From positions 1 through 7,322 of the forward strand of contig CAYRWY010000302.1 of the NCBI GenBank assembly GCA_964427955.1: a stretch of DNA of 7,322 bases, written 5' to 3'. The translations under genes were made by a program, and so were the position numbers. This document shows positions 1 through 6,691 of this stretch, piece by piece. The notes under the pieces were generated by a model. It saw nothing but the letters and a program-made list of their open reading frames with translations. It searched no databases and was not told where the DNA came from. The number at the start of each line of letters is the position of its first letter. Position 1 is the stretch's first letter. The DNA is from JACRBK01 sp964427955 (GTDB lineage: Bacteria; Chloroflexota; Anaerolineae; Aggregatilineales; Aggregatilineaceae).

Positions 1-24
1 AGGGGTGAGGGCGCTTTTACCTTA

Positions 25-990
25 CTACCCCGCCGTCTCCGGCGCGGCGACTGGCTCCAGCGGCTCGCCGATCCCACGGATCGCGTAAGTGCCCTTCAGC
101 GTGGTGGTCTGGTCCAGCAGCGTGCCCTTGGCCGTCTGCGGCGAGATGGCGTTGAGGTCGAAGCCCGTCCAGATCACGCTCGCGTCCGCCGTGAAGGCGA
201 CGATCTGATCCTGGTCGTTCAGACTGAAAGTCATGATCCACGACGACTGATCCAGATCGATGCTGCCGTAATAGACCGCCGTCGTGGGAGCGGGATCTTT
301 GGCCGTCATGTAATCGCCCAGCCCGCGCCGCAGGTCGTGCCCGGTCAGCGTCAGGGTGATCACCGTCACCGGCGTGCCGTCGTCCAGGGTGCCGTCGGCC
401 TGGGTGGCGCTGGTAGCGTCCTTCAAGAGCTGCGGCACGTTGGGATCGAACAGGTCCGGGCTGTCCAGATTGAGCAGATCATCGCCCAACTGCAAGATCC
501 GCAGGGCGGGCCAGTCGCTCGCATTCCGCACGACGACCCAGCCGTCCGGCATCGGGGGCAGGCTGGCCTCGGTCGTGGTCTCGCGCTGGGCATTCACGTA
601 CAGCACGCCGTCTACGACGCGCGTCTCCGCGTGCAGCGTGTACTGTTCCGGCGCGGCGGCGCCGAACGCCTGGCTGGACACGTCCGCGGTGGCCGTCGTG
701 CTGATGTTCGGCTGGCCGTCGGCGGTCGTGTAGTGCGTCGTCTGCTGGATCGTGTAGGAATCGGCGGAGGTGGACGGCGTGCCGCCCAACTGGACCGACA
801 TGGCATTGCTCGTCGTCTCCGTCAGATCGGAGACGAAGCTGGCGTAGCTTTCGGTCGCGGCGATGGCCGCCAGCACGCGATCCACTAACGCCTGCTGATC
901 GTCGGGCAGACGTCCGCCCTGGGCGCTGACCGGCAGCGCGACGGCGAAGATCAGGCAACATACGAGCGCAAAAGCGGCGATTCTGGACAT
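25..990 (-). CDS. Secreted protein of unknown function, possibly LolA/LppX-like fold
   Basis: The product (321 residues from the chosen start, 323 from an ATG two codons upstream) begins with an uncharged hydrophobic stretch after MSRIAAF and a signal-peptidase-I-like site near VSA|QGG, so it is probably exported. Two cysteines lie inside the hydrophobic core, not at a lipobox, so it is probably not a lipoprotein. The mature part is rich in Thr, Asp and alternating hydrophobic residues, with phrases such as VVDGVLYVN, a Trp-containing segment before DLFDP, and SWIMTFSLNDQDQIVAFTA. This looks like the beta-rich half-barrel of LolA/LppX-type proteins, but that is only a resemblance. It is last in the run with protease and methyltransferase. 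AAGGA at 1000-1004 lies 9 bases from the ATG at 988-990 but only 3 from the ATG at 994-996, so I prefer the inner start. It ends with tandem stops TAG TAA. Function unknown; coding status is firm. Confidence 0.85.
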   Translation of the reverse strand: MSRIAAFALVCCLIFAVALPVSAQGGRLPDDQQALVDRVLAAIAATESYASFVSDLTETTSNAMSVQLGGTPSTSADSYTIQQTTHYTTADGQPNISTTATADVSSQAFGAAAPEQYTLHAETRVVDGVLYVNAQRETTTEASLPPMPDGWVVVRNASDWPALRILQLGDDLLNLDSPDLFDPNVPQLLKDATSATQADGTLDDGTPVTVITLTLTGHDLRRGLGDYMTAKDPAPTTAVYYGSIDLDQSSWIMTFSLNDQDQIVAFTADASVIWTGFDLNAISPQTAKGTLLDQTTTLKGTYAIRGIGEPLEPVAAPETAG

Positions 991-999
991 GATCATTCT

Positions 1000-1004
1000 T
1001 CCTT
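1000..1004 (-). promoter_or_regulatory. Shine-Dalgarno AAGGA that decides the start of the secreted protein
   Basis: On the minus strand AAGGA is followed by AGA, ATG ATC ATG. The spacing is 3 bases to the first ATG and 9 to the second, which favours the second (988-990) as the initiation codon and removes Met-Ile from the longest reading. Confidence 0.55.
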
Positions 1005-1013
1005 AGGGTGAGG

Positions 1014-1787
1014 TTATTTCCGCCCAATCAGCATGAACTGGTGGATCGAGAAGCGCGCATCGGCGGTGGTGGGGTGATCGGGCATCATCCACGCGGCGGC
1101 GGGATCGGGGGCCTGTTGCAGCATGGCCCGCAGGCGCAGGATCGTCGCCGGATCGCAGCCCATCGTCTCGGCCCAGGACACTAGATTCTGCTGGACCTCG
1201 AACGTCTCGTAATGCTGCATCTCCAGCCCGGCGGCGGTAAAAAAGCCCTGCCACTCGATGGCGTTGTAGGCCCACACATGGCTGGGATCGCGCAGGCGCT
1301 CGAAGGCGTTGATGTAGCGCGCGACCTGGGGTTCGTCCGGCGACAGTTGGTCGATCACGGCCACCAGCCCGCCGGGACGGGTGACGCGGGCACTTTCGCG
1401 CACGAACTGCGCCACGTTGGGGAAGTGGTGCGGCGCGATCCGGCAGGTCACGACGTCGAAGGCGTCCGCCGGGAAGGGCAGCGCCTCCGCGTCCAGTTGG
1501 GTGAAGCGCACCCGGTCGCCGATCTGGCCGGTGATGTGCTCGCGCGCGGCGTGCAGCATGGGCCGCGTCAGATCCCCGGCGATGGTGTGCGCCTCGCGGC
1601 GGGCCAGTGCCAGCGCCGTATGTCCGCCCCCGGTCGCGAGATCGAGCGCGCGCCAGCCCGGCTGGGGATCGAGCAGCTCGATCAGGCGGGGCAGGCTGTA
1701 GCCTTTGGCGTGCGTCGGGGAGGTGACATAGCCCCCGGCGTGCGCCCCAAACTGCTGTTGGACGAGCGACTTGGCATCGTCAGTCAT
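1014..1787 (-). CDS. Class I SAM-dependent methyltransferase (Methyltransf_11/UbiE-like)
   Basis: The 257-residue soluble protein has a class I (Rossmann) methyltransferase core. Motif I is RALDLATGGGHTALALA at residues 46-62, binding the SAM methionine and ribose. The acidic end of strand 2 is GDLT at 71-74. QLDAEALPFPADAFDVV (97-113) has the Asp/Ala-Glu that usually contacts adenine, followed by the strand 4 region. VTRPGGLVAVID (135-146) is the usual post-motif segment. The C-terminal part, with EWQGFFTAAGLEM (178-190), is typical of YcgJ/UbiE-like enzymes. Length is normal. The substrate cannot be read from the sequence; there is no signal peptide, so it acts in the cytoplasm. The gene starts 3 bases after the protease stop codon and its Shine-Dalgarno lies in the protease's last codons, so translational coupling is likely. 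The secreted protein follows closely. Confidence 0.93.
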   Translation of the reverse strand: MTDDAKSLVQQQFGAHAGGYVTSPTHAKGYSLPRLIELLDPQPGWRALDLATGGGHTALALARREAHTIAGDLTRPMLHAAREHITGQIGDRVRFTQLDAEALPFPADAFDVVTCRIAPHHFPNVAQFVRESARVTRPGGLVAVIDQLSPDEPQVARYINAFERLRDPSHVWAYNAIEWQGFFTAAGLEMQHYETFEVQQNLVSWAETMGCDPATILRLRAMLQQAPDPAAAWMMPDHPTTADARFSIHQFMLIGRK

Positions 1788-1790
1788 GAG

Positions 1791-3452
1791 TTATCCTGAA
1801 GTACAGAGCACCTGGCCATCGACATTCCCAATCGGGACGCAGCCGAGCGGCGGCACGTCCGGTTGGTAGGCGGCGTTGAAGGTCAGCGTTCCCGCGCCGC
1901 CTTCGAAGACGCGTGAGGAGATCATAACATAAACGCTCTCCCGGTCGAGGGTGACTTCGAGGGCCGACGTCACCCCGGAGGCATCGTTGTTGCAGCCTAC
2001 CAGGACCAGCGCTCCGATATTGCCCCGGTACACCGACAGTACGGTGTCATACGTGCTGCCCAGCGTGTTGACCCGCAGCGTGCCCGGCAGCGGGGATGTG
2101 AAGCGGTACCAGACGGTGCGGTTGGTGGCTCCCGCGCAGGGTGTCGGATCGGTGTTCCAGGATGTCGCGTGCGAAATGTCGATCACGTCCTGGTATGTGC
2201 CCGTAACCCCCTGGGCGATCAGGCGGGCGTTTTGGATCCGGTCGTGCGCGACGTGGGGCAGGCAGGCATTCGTCCCCGGCAGGTAATTCACGGCGGCATC
2301 CGCCTGGATCAGGCCCCAGCCGTAATACTGGTCCCAACCGCTCGATCCCAGGTCCTGGGTCGAGCACAGCAGCGCCTCGTTGATCTGGTCGAGGGTGGTA
2401 GCGTGCCCGGCGGAGCGCACCAGGGCGGCCACGCCCGCCACCTGCGGGGAGGCCATCGACGTGCCGTCCAGCGAGCCGTAGGTGTTGTCGTAGAGCGTGC
2501 TGTAGATGGCCGAGCCGGGCGCGGCGACGTCGATGTAGTCGCCGAAATTCGAGAACGACGACCGGCTGTTGCTGCTGGTCGTGCTGGCGACGCTGAGCAC
2601 GTGATCGTAGGAGGCCGGGTAGTCCGGCGTGGACGAGTCCTCGTTCCCCGCCGAAGCCACCACCAGCACACCGTGCGCGGCGGCATAGTTCACCGCGTCG
2701 CGCTCGATCTTCACCCAGCCGGGACCGCCCAGGCTCAGGTTGATGACCGTCGCGCCGTGATCGGTGGCGTAAAGGATGCCCAGCGCGATATTCGTCGAGC
2801 TGGCGCCGGTGGAGCTGATGATGCGCAGCGGCAGCGTCCGGGCGTCCCAGGCGACGCCTGCGATCCCCACGCCGTTGTTCGTGACGGCATTCGCGATCCC
2901 GGCGACGTGCGTGCCGTGCGCCGCATTGCCTGCCGCCGGATCGGGTGAGGGATCGGCGTCCCCGCTGACATAGTCGTATCCGGCCAGCAGGTGCGCGGCC
3001 AGGTCCGGGTGGTTGAGGTCCACGCCGGTATCCAGCACCGCGATCACCTGCCCGGTGCCGCGCGTCACGTCCCAGGCAGTGTAGGCGTCGATTTTGCCGA
3101 GCGCCCACTGGCTGGTTCGCCCCGGATCGTTAGGGGTGATGGTCGGCTGGCGCAGCAGGTTGGGTTCCAGGGCCGTGACGCCGTCCCGCGCGCTCAGGGC
3201 CGTGGCGCGCGCCTGCGTGGGGATCTCTACCAGCACCGCGTTCAGCGCCGGTATCGCTTGCAGCAGCGTCCCGCCGCTGGACGCGATCAGGGCGTCGATC
3301 TCGGCTTGCGAGGCGCCCGGCTCGTAAAACATGACATACTGGTGGGGGATGATTTCGGGCGTGCCCCCCTGCGCCTGGACCGGGACTTGATGCAAGGCCG
3401 CTACGGCCAGCCCAAGCACGAGCACTACCACGATGAATCTATGAGGCCGCAT
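1791..3452 (-). CDS. Secreted subtilisin-like serine protease (S8) with I9 propeptide and PPC-like C-terminal domain
   Basis: This is a complete subtilase precursor; numbering is from the longest reading (560 residues, M1 at 3471-3473). The signal peptide spans about 8-35 (core FIVVVLVLGLAVAAL, cleavage near VQA|QGG). An inhibitor-I9-type propeptide follows at about 40-110. The catalytic domain spans about 120-400: Asp148 in AVLDTGVD, His186 in HGTHVAG, oxyanion Asn277 in ASAGNED and nucleophile Ser339 in GTSMASP, all intact. Residues about 410-535 resemble a bacterial pre-peptidase C-terminal (PPC) domain (VWYRFTSP, STYDTVLSVYRG, VGCNNDAS). The mature protein has six cysteines (370, 404, 446, 494, 545, 557), consistent with three disulfides. 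I choose M8 (3450-3452) because GAGGAG stands about 10 bases upstream of it, while M1 has no Shine-Dalgarno. The protein should be exported and self-activated by loss of the propeptide. It heads the run with methyltransferase and secreted protein. The target is unknown. Confidence 0.95.
   Translation of the reverse strand: MRPHRFIVVVLVLGLAVAALHQVPVQAQGGTPEIIPHQYVMFYEPGASQAEIDALIASSGGTLLQAIPALNAVLVEIPTQARATALSARDGVTALEPNLLRQPTITPNDPGRTSQWALGKIDAYTAWDVTRGTGQVIAVLDTGVDLNHPDLAAHLLAGYDYVSGDADPSPDPAAGNAAHGTHVAGIANAVTNNGVGIAGVAWDARTLPLRIISSTGASSTNIALGILYATDHGATVINLSLGGPGWVKIERDAVNYAAAHGVLVVASAGNEDSSTPDYPASYDHVLSVASTTSSNSRSSFSNFGDYIDVAAPGSAIYSTLYDNTYGSLDGTSMASPQVAGVAALVRSAGHATTLDQINEALLCSTQDLGSSGWDQYYGWGLIQADAAVNYLPGTNACLPHVAHDRIQNARLIAQGVTGTYQDVIDISHATSWNTDPTPCAGATNRTVWYRFTSPLPGTLRVNTLGSTYDTVLSVYRGNIGALVLVGCNNDASGVTSALEVTLDRESVYVMISSRVFEGGAGTLTFNAAYQPDVPPLGCVPIGNVDGQVLCTSG
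1794..1797 (-). promoter_or_regulatory. Shine-Dalgarno AGGA embedded in the end of the protease gene
   Basis: Minus-strand AGGA overlaps the protease's final Gly codon (GGA), directly before its TAA stop, and lies 6 bases from the methyltransferase ATG. A ribosome finishing the protease therefore stops on top of the next gene's initiation site, the usual arrangement for coupled translation. Confidence 0.6.
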
Positions 3453-3462
3453 GATCGCCGCT

Positions 3463-3468
3463 CTCCTC
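3463..3468 (-). promoter_or_regulatory. Shine-Dalgarno GAGGAG for the protease
   Basis: Minus-strand GAGGAG lies 10 bases from the ATG at 3450-3452. The ATG at 3471-3473 is preceded by a pyrimidine-rich stretch without a ribosome-binding match. The signal peptide also has a more usual shape (Arg-Pro-His-Arg then hydrophobic core) when started here. Confidence 0.5.
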
Positions 3469-3497
3469 GGCATGATGGGAGGATGAACACTCTGCCC

Positions 3498-3527
3498 ATT
3501 ATACCGCGCTCAGGGAGCGGATGTCGC
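3498..3527 (-). promoter_or_regulatory. Probable housekeeping-type promoter for the protease run
   Basis: The minus strand carries a perfect -10 hexamer TATAAT (3498-3503), with GCGACA (4 of 6 matches to TTGACA) 18 bases upstream at 3522-3527. Transcription would start near 3491, giving a leader of about 40 bases before the protease ATG at 3452. It lies between the kinase stop codon and the protease, where a promoter would be expected. In such GC-rich DNA an exact TATAAT in the right place is notable. The -35 match is only partial. Confidence 0.5.
3507..3519. repeat. Small inverted repeat CGCTC-AGG-GAGCG in the promoter spacer
   Basis: A perfect 5-base inverted repeat with a 3-base centre sits between the proposed -35 and -10 elements. 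It could be an operator half-site pair or a weak hairpin after the kinase gene. There is no T-run, so it is not a good intrinsic terminator in either direction. A repeat this short can also arise by chance. Confidence 0.3.
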
Positions 3528-3544
3528 ACGAAAGGGCGGATCGG

Positions 3545-6046
3545 CTACGGCAGCCCTTTGCTCTCCACGACGGCGGAGAGGTGGATGCGCTGGATGGCGT
3601 TCGTATTCATGGGCATGGCGGCCTGGAGCGTCATGGGCAGGTGGACGGTGAACTCGCTGCCCTTGTCCAACTCGCTGGTGACGGTGACGGTCCCGCCGTG
3701 CGCTTCGACGAACGCCTTGACCAGGCTCAGCCCCAGCCCCGTGCCCGGCGTCTGCTGGGTGCGGGGATCGCGGATGCGGACGAAAGGCTCGAAGATATCC
3801 TCCAGCCGGTCGGCGGGGATGCCATAGCCGGTGTCCTTCACCCGGATCACGGCGTAATCGCCCTCGACGGAGCTGATCACATCGACCCGCCCGCCGTTCG
3901 GCGTGTATTTCACTGCGTTGCTGACCAGGTTGTCGATGGTCTGCATGATCAGGACGGCGTGCCCCTTCAACGACTGCGGGGGTTTGCTGATCTCCTGGTA
4001 TTCGAGTGTGATCGAGCGGCTCTTGGCCCGCTCCTGGTTGCGCCGGACGGCCTGCTGCGCCAGCGACGTCAGGTGATAGGGCGTCATGGTGGCATGGCCC
4101 AGCGAATCGGCCATTTCCAGGTCCATCACGTCGCGGATGAGGGCTTCCATGCGTTCGAGACTGCCGCTCATCATGCTTTTCAGCGAATTGCGCTGCTCGG
4201 TCGTCAGGTCCGTTTCGTTCAGCATGTCGAGCGGGCTGCGGGCCAGCATGATCAGGTTGCCCAGGTCGTGGGTCAGGATGCGGTGCAAGTTGGCCTTCAT
4301 GCGGTCCCCGTGCCGCAGCTCGGTGACGTCCTGGGCGACGGCGACGTAGCCCCCGATCGTCTGCTGGGACGTCGTGATCGGGGCGATGTGCACCAGGTAT
4401 TCGCCCGCCTTGCCCAGCGACATTTCCAGCGCGTTTTTGATGTCCCGTAGATCGTTCTGAAGGTCCGGCGAGACGTCCTTCACGATGTCCCGCACGTGCC
4501 GCCCGACGATCCCCGCCAGCGACAGGCCCACCAGCTTCAGCAGGCGCTCGGCTTCGGGGTTGGCCATCTGGACGTGTCCCTCGGCGTCGCAGACGACGAC
4601 CGCCGCCGGAATGCGCGTCAGGATGGTGCGCAGCCGCTGTTCCTCCTGGCGGACCGTCTCGTGCAGTTGAGCTTTGGCGATGGCGACGGCGGCCTGGGGC
4701 GCGAACATCATCAAGACGTCCTGCACGTCTTGCAGGTCGCCGGACATATCATTGCCCCGGATCACTTGCAGCACGCCCAGTACCTCGCCGCGGTAGATCA
4801 GCGGGACGCCGACCAGGACCGACGCGTCGGGAAACGATGCCTTGAGGTCCGGGTTGGCGAACGTCCAGCCCTGGTAATCCTCGACGATGATCGGATGGGC
4901 GCTCTCGACGATTTTGCCCACCTGTCCTACGCCAGAGGATACCTGGTGACCGACCAGGATGTCGGTCAGGTTGTGCACGGCGCTGATGATCAGGTTGCCG
5001 TCGGGCTGGCACAGCAGCACCAGGCCGTGCCGCGCCTGGACGATGCGCGTCGATTCCTGCACGATGCGCTGCAAGACGGTGTCGAGCGCCAGGTCTTCGG
5101 TGATCAGTTGGGCGATTTCGTTCACGGCGTTCTGCCGCTGTTCGGCCCGGCTCAAGCGCTGGTAGAGACGGGTATTGCGCACGACCGAGGCCACCTGCGC
5201 GGCGAACAGTCGCCCCAATTGCAGGTGCGCGCCGTTGAACTGGCGGGGGCGCTGCGAAAACATCGCCACGAAGCCCATCACGCCGCTGGAGGTGTTCACC
5301 GGCACCCGCATGTACGAGCCGGCCCCGGCGGCGGCGGCCTCGCGCACCCGGAGCAGTTGGGTGGACATATCGGGCAGCCGCTCGCGCAGCAGCACTTCAT
5401 CGCCCAGGTATTCCTGGCGCTTGTCCGGCGACAGCGATCGCAGCGTTGCCTGGCAGACGTCCAGGTAGGTCCCCGGCACGCCCAGATTCAGGACGTCGGA
5501 GAGGCTGTCGCCTTCTTCGGAGAGGATCAGCACGGCGACGTCGTCCGCATCCACGGTCATGCGCCCCACTTCGCGCAGGCTCGCCAGGATGCCCTCGACT
5601 TCGATGGTTTCGGAGAGGGTGACGGTGCCCAGCGCCAGGCGTTCGAGGCGGCGGGCGCGTTCTTCGAGACGTTCATAATCGCTGTCGCCGGGGTGGGTGG
5701 CGGTTTGTTCGACCAACTGGCACAGCCGGTCGGCCAAAGCCCCAACCTCGACATGGCGGGGGAGGGCGCAGTCTACGTCCAGCGGGTCTTCGGTGGAGAG
5801 TTCTCCCAGGAGCAGGAGGCCCACGTGGGGCCAACGCTGCCGGATCGTCTTGACGAGCTGCTCGGCGTTCAAGCCGGGCAGGGCCTGGTCGATCAGCAGA
5901 CAGGCGGCCACGCCATGCTGCACGGCTCGCAGGGCCATGTCGGCAGTCTGGACATGGCAGAGTTCAAGGTGTGACCAGGCTTTTTCAAGCAGTGGTGTAT
6001 CCGGCCCCAGCCAGATCACACCACAGAACTGATTTTCTTGGCTCAT
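3545..6046 (-). CDS. Soluble sensor histidine kinase: pseudo-receiver, GAF, GAF, PAS, HisKA, HATPase_c
   Basis: The 833-residue product has no membrane segment, so it senses in the cytoplasm. A receiver-like fold (about 7-115) keeps Asp53 in CLLIDQALPGLNAEQL but lacks the usual paired acidic residues after strand 1 (VIWLGPDT) and the Lys-Pro after strand 5 (LPRHVEV). An Arg/Glu-rich linker follows (123-137). A first GAF-like domain is at about 143-290, a second GAF at about 305-455, and a PAS domain at about 468-575 (MANPEAERLLKLVG). The dimerisation H-box has His593 in LTHDLGNLIM. The ATPase has N-box DNLVSNAVKY (705-714), G1 DTGYGI (738-743), F-box IFEPF (751-755) and G2 GTGLGLSLVK (768-777), all intact. 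A tail of about 28 residues ends the protein. It should autophosphorylate and pass phosphate to a response regulator that is not encoded here. The start is fixed by strand 1 of the receiver following at once; its Shine-Dalgarno is weak. The protease run begins 92 bases downstream on the same strand. Confidence 0.95.
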   Translation of the reverse strand: MSQENQFCGVIWLGPDTPLLEKAWSHLELCHVQTADMALRAVQHGVAACLLIDQALPGLNAEQLVKTIRQRWPHVGLLLLGELSTEDPLDVDCALPRHVEVGALADRLCQLVEQTATHPGDSDYERLEERARRLERLALGTVTLSETIEVEGILASLREVGRMTVDADDVAVLILSEEGDSLSDVLNLGVPGTYLDVCQATLRSLSPDKRQEYLGDEVLLRERLPDMSTQLLRVREAAAAGAGSYMRVPVNTSSGVMGFVAMFSQRPRQFNGAHLQLGRLFAAQVASVVRNTRLYQRLSRAEQRQNAVNEIAQLITEDLALDTVLQRIVQESTRIVQARHGLVLLCQPDGNLIISAVHNLTDILVGHQVSSGVGQVGKIVESAHPIIVEDYQGWTFANPDLKASFPDASVLVGVPLIYRGEVLGVLQVIRGNDMSGDLQDVQDVLMMFAPQAAVAIAKAQLHETVRQEEQRLRTILTRIPAAVVVCDAEGHVQMANPEAERLLKLVGLSLAGIVGRHVRDIVKDVSPDLQNDLRDIKNALEMSLGKAGEYLVHIAPITTSQQTIGGYVAVAQDVTELRHGDRMKANLHRILTHDLGNLIMLARSPLDMLNETDLTTEQRNSLKSMMSGSLERMEALIRDVMDLEMADSLGHATMTPYHLTSLAQQAVRRNQERAKSRSITLEYQEISKPPQSLKGHAVLIMQTIDNLVSNAVKYTPNGGRVDVISSVEGDYAVIRVKDTGYGIPADRLEDIFEPFVRIRDPRTQQTPGTGLGLSLVKAFVEAHGGTVTVTSELDKGSEFTVHLPMTLQAAMPMNTNAIQRIHLSAVVESKGLP

Positions 6047-6078
6047 GAACCGTCTCTATCCCCAACCGTTTGCATCTT

Positions 6079-6089
6079 AGTATATCATA
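6079..6089 (-). promoter_or_regulatory. Possible -10 element of the kinase promoter
   Basis: The minus strand reads TATGATATACT, giving two overlapping hexamers (TATGAT and TATACT), each 5 of 6 to TATAAT, some 32 bases or more before the kinase ATG. No good -35 hexamer is found at 16-18 bases, so either an activator is needed or the call is wrong. Confidence 0.35.
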
Positions 6090-6134
6090 CTCGTTTCTCT
6101 GATGCCTGCTCGCATTCTACCTTCTTATTTCATG

Positions 6135-6162
6135 TTGGCATGAGGGGTGAGTTAAGTTAAGA
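6135..6162 (+). promoter_or_regulatory. Weak candidate promoter for the membrane-protein pair
   Basis: TTGGCA (6135-6140) matches TTGACA at 5 of 6 positions, but the hexamer 16 bases on (TTAAGA, 6157-6162) is a poor -10. The position, about 30 bases before the start codon, is sensible. Confidence 0.2.
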
Positions 6163-6166
6163 CTCA
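6148..6166. repeat. Inverted repeat TGAGT/ACTCA around tandem GTTAA units
   Basis: TGAGT at 6148-6152 and ACTCA at 6162-6166 are inverted repeats separated by 9 bases. Two GTTAA units in tandem (6151-6160) overlap the left arm. The site lies in the presumed promoter of the plus-strand pair and could bind a regulator. It is short, so chance is possible. Confidence 0.3.
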
Positions 6167-6179
6167 GTATCAAAGTGGT

Positions 6180-6185
6180 GGAGGA
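6180..6185 (+). promoter_or_regulatory. Strong Shine-Dalgarno GGAGGA
   Basis: GGAGGA lies 8 bases before the ATG at 6194. It is the strongest ribosome-binding match in the window and fixes the start of the small membrane protein. Confidence 0.75.
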
Positions 6186-6193
6186 TAAAACAG

Positions 6194-6691
6194 ATGAACG
6201 ATACGACGGGAACGCCCCAACCCTGGCATGTCGCGGCCTGGCCGCCGCTGGCCTGGCTTGAAACCGTGATCAAACTGATCGCGCTCGCCATCGGGATCGT
6301 CACCCTGATCGGGGCGCTGTCCGACGGTGCCTTCGAACTGCCGTCCGGCATCCGGCTGGGGCAGTGGATCGTGCTGGCGCTGCTGTCGTTGGGACTGGTG
6401 GCGGCGATTGCGGACCGGATCATCGAGCGCGAGATCGTGGCGATGGTGTTCGTGATCGTCAACAACCTGGGCCACTGGGGCATGGTGATCGCGCTGGCCG
6501 CGGTGCCAGGGCCGGGCGCGGCGCTGGTAGCATTCTGCGCCTTGATGCTGACCGGCGACCTGGTGAAGGTGGCCTTCCTGCGCGTCCACCACTATACCAC
6601 GCGCGACACGCCGCCCGCGGTGATGCTCGGCCTGACGCTGTTCTATGCCGCCGGGTACGGGGTGATCCTGGTACTGGAGCTTGTCCGGTGA
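6194..6691 (+). CDS. Small multi-spanning membrane protein, function unknown
   Basis: I do not recognise a family for this 165-residue protein. After an uncharged Trp/Pro-rich N-terminus it has about four to five hydrophobic helices: near residues 22-42 (ETVIKLIALAIGIVTLIGAL), 56-74, 81-103, 106-122 and 141-163. The short loops are charged (ADRIIERE at 73-80; FLRVHHYTTRDTPP at 128-141). It is likely an inner-membrane protein. No catalytic or binding motif is visible; His94 in NNLGHWG and HH at 132-133 are the only clustered polar features near helices. The start is set by a strong GGAGGA. Its 3' end overlaps the TTG start candidate of the BI-1-like gene by 11 bases, or lies 16 bases before that gene's ATG, so the two are co-transcribed. 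Coding is supported by the Shine-Dalgarno, the regular helix pattern and the tight linkage. Confidence 0.85.
   Translation: MNDTTGTPQPWHVAAWPPLAWLETVIKLIALAIGIVTLIGALSDGAFELPSGIRLGQWIVLALLSLGLVAAIADRIIEREIVAMVFVIVNNLGHWGMVIALAAVPGPGAALVAFCALMLTGDLVKVAFLRVHHYTTRDTPPAVMLGLTLFYAAGYGVILVLELVR

Larger units (their letters stand above)
6047..6193. other. Divergent intergenic region, AT-rich
   Basis: These 147 bases separate the kinase (minus) from the membrane-protein pair (plus) and are clearly richer in A and T than the genes. They must hold the promoters of both transcripts. They contain minus-strand TATGAT/TATACT motifs, a plus-strand TTGGCA, tandem GTTAA units and a TGAGT/ACTCA inverted repeat. 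I see no open frame or RNA gene here. Confidence 0.7.

Noticed and set aside
1..24. Terminator after the secreted-protein gene
   Set aside because: Only 24 bases follow the stop codon within the window. They show a second in-frame stop but no hairpin.
25..990. Lipoprotein reading of the secreted protein because of two cysteines near the N-terminus
   Set aside because: The cysteines lie inside the hydrophobic core and more hydrophobic residues follow, with a good signal peptidase I site further on. This is not a lipobox arrangement.
2047..3108. Open frames overlapping the protease in other frames, on both strands (2047-3108 minus, 2169-2948 plus)
   Set aside because: The subtilisin frame holds all catalytic motifs. 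The alternatives are Arg/Gly-rich low-complexity shadows.
4496..5974. Long plus-strand open frame (492 codons) opposite the kinase
   Set aside because: It is antisense to a clearly conserved multi-domain kinase. Its translation is rich in His, Asp, Gly, Gln and Arg with no domain pattern, as expected for the shadow of a GC-rich gene.
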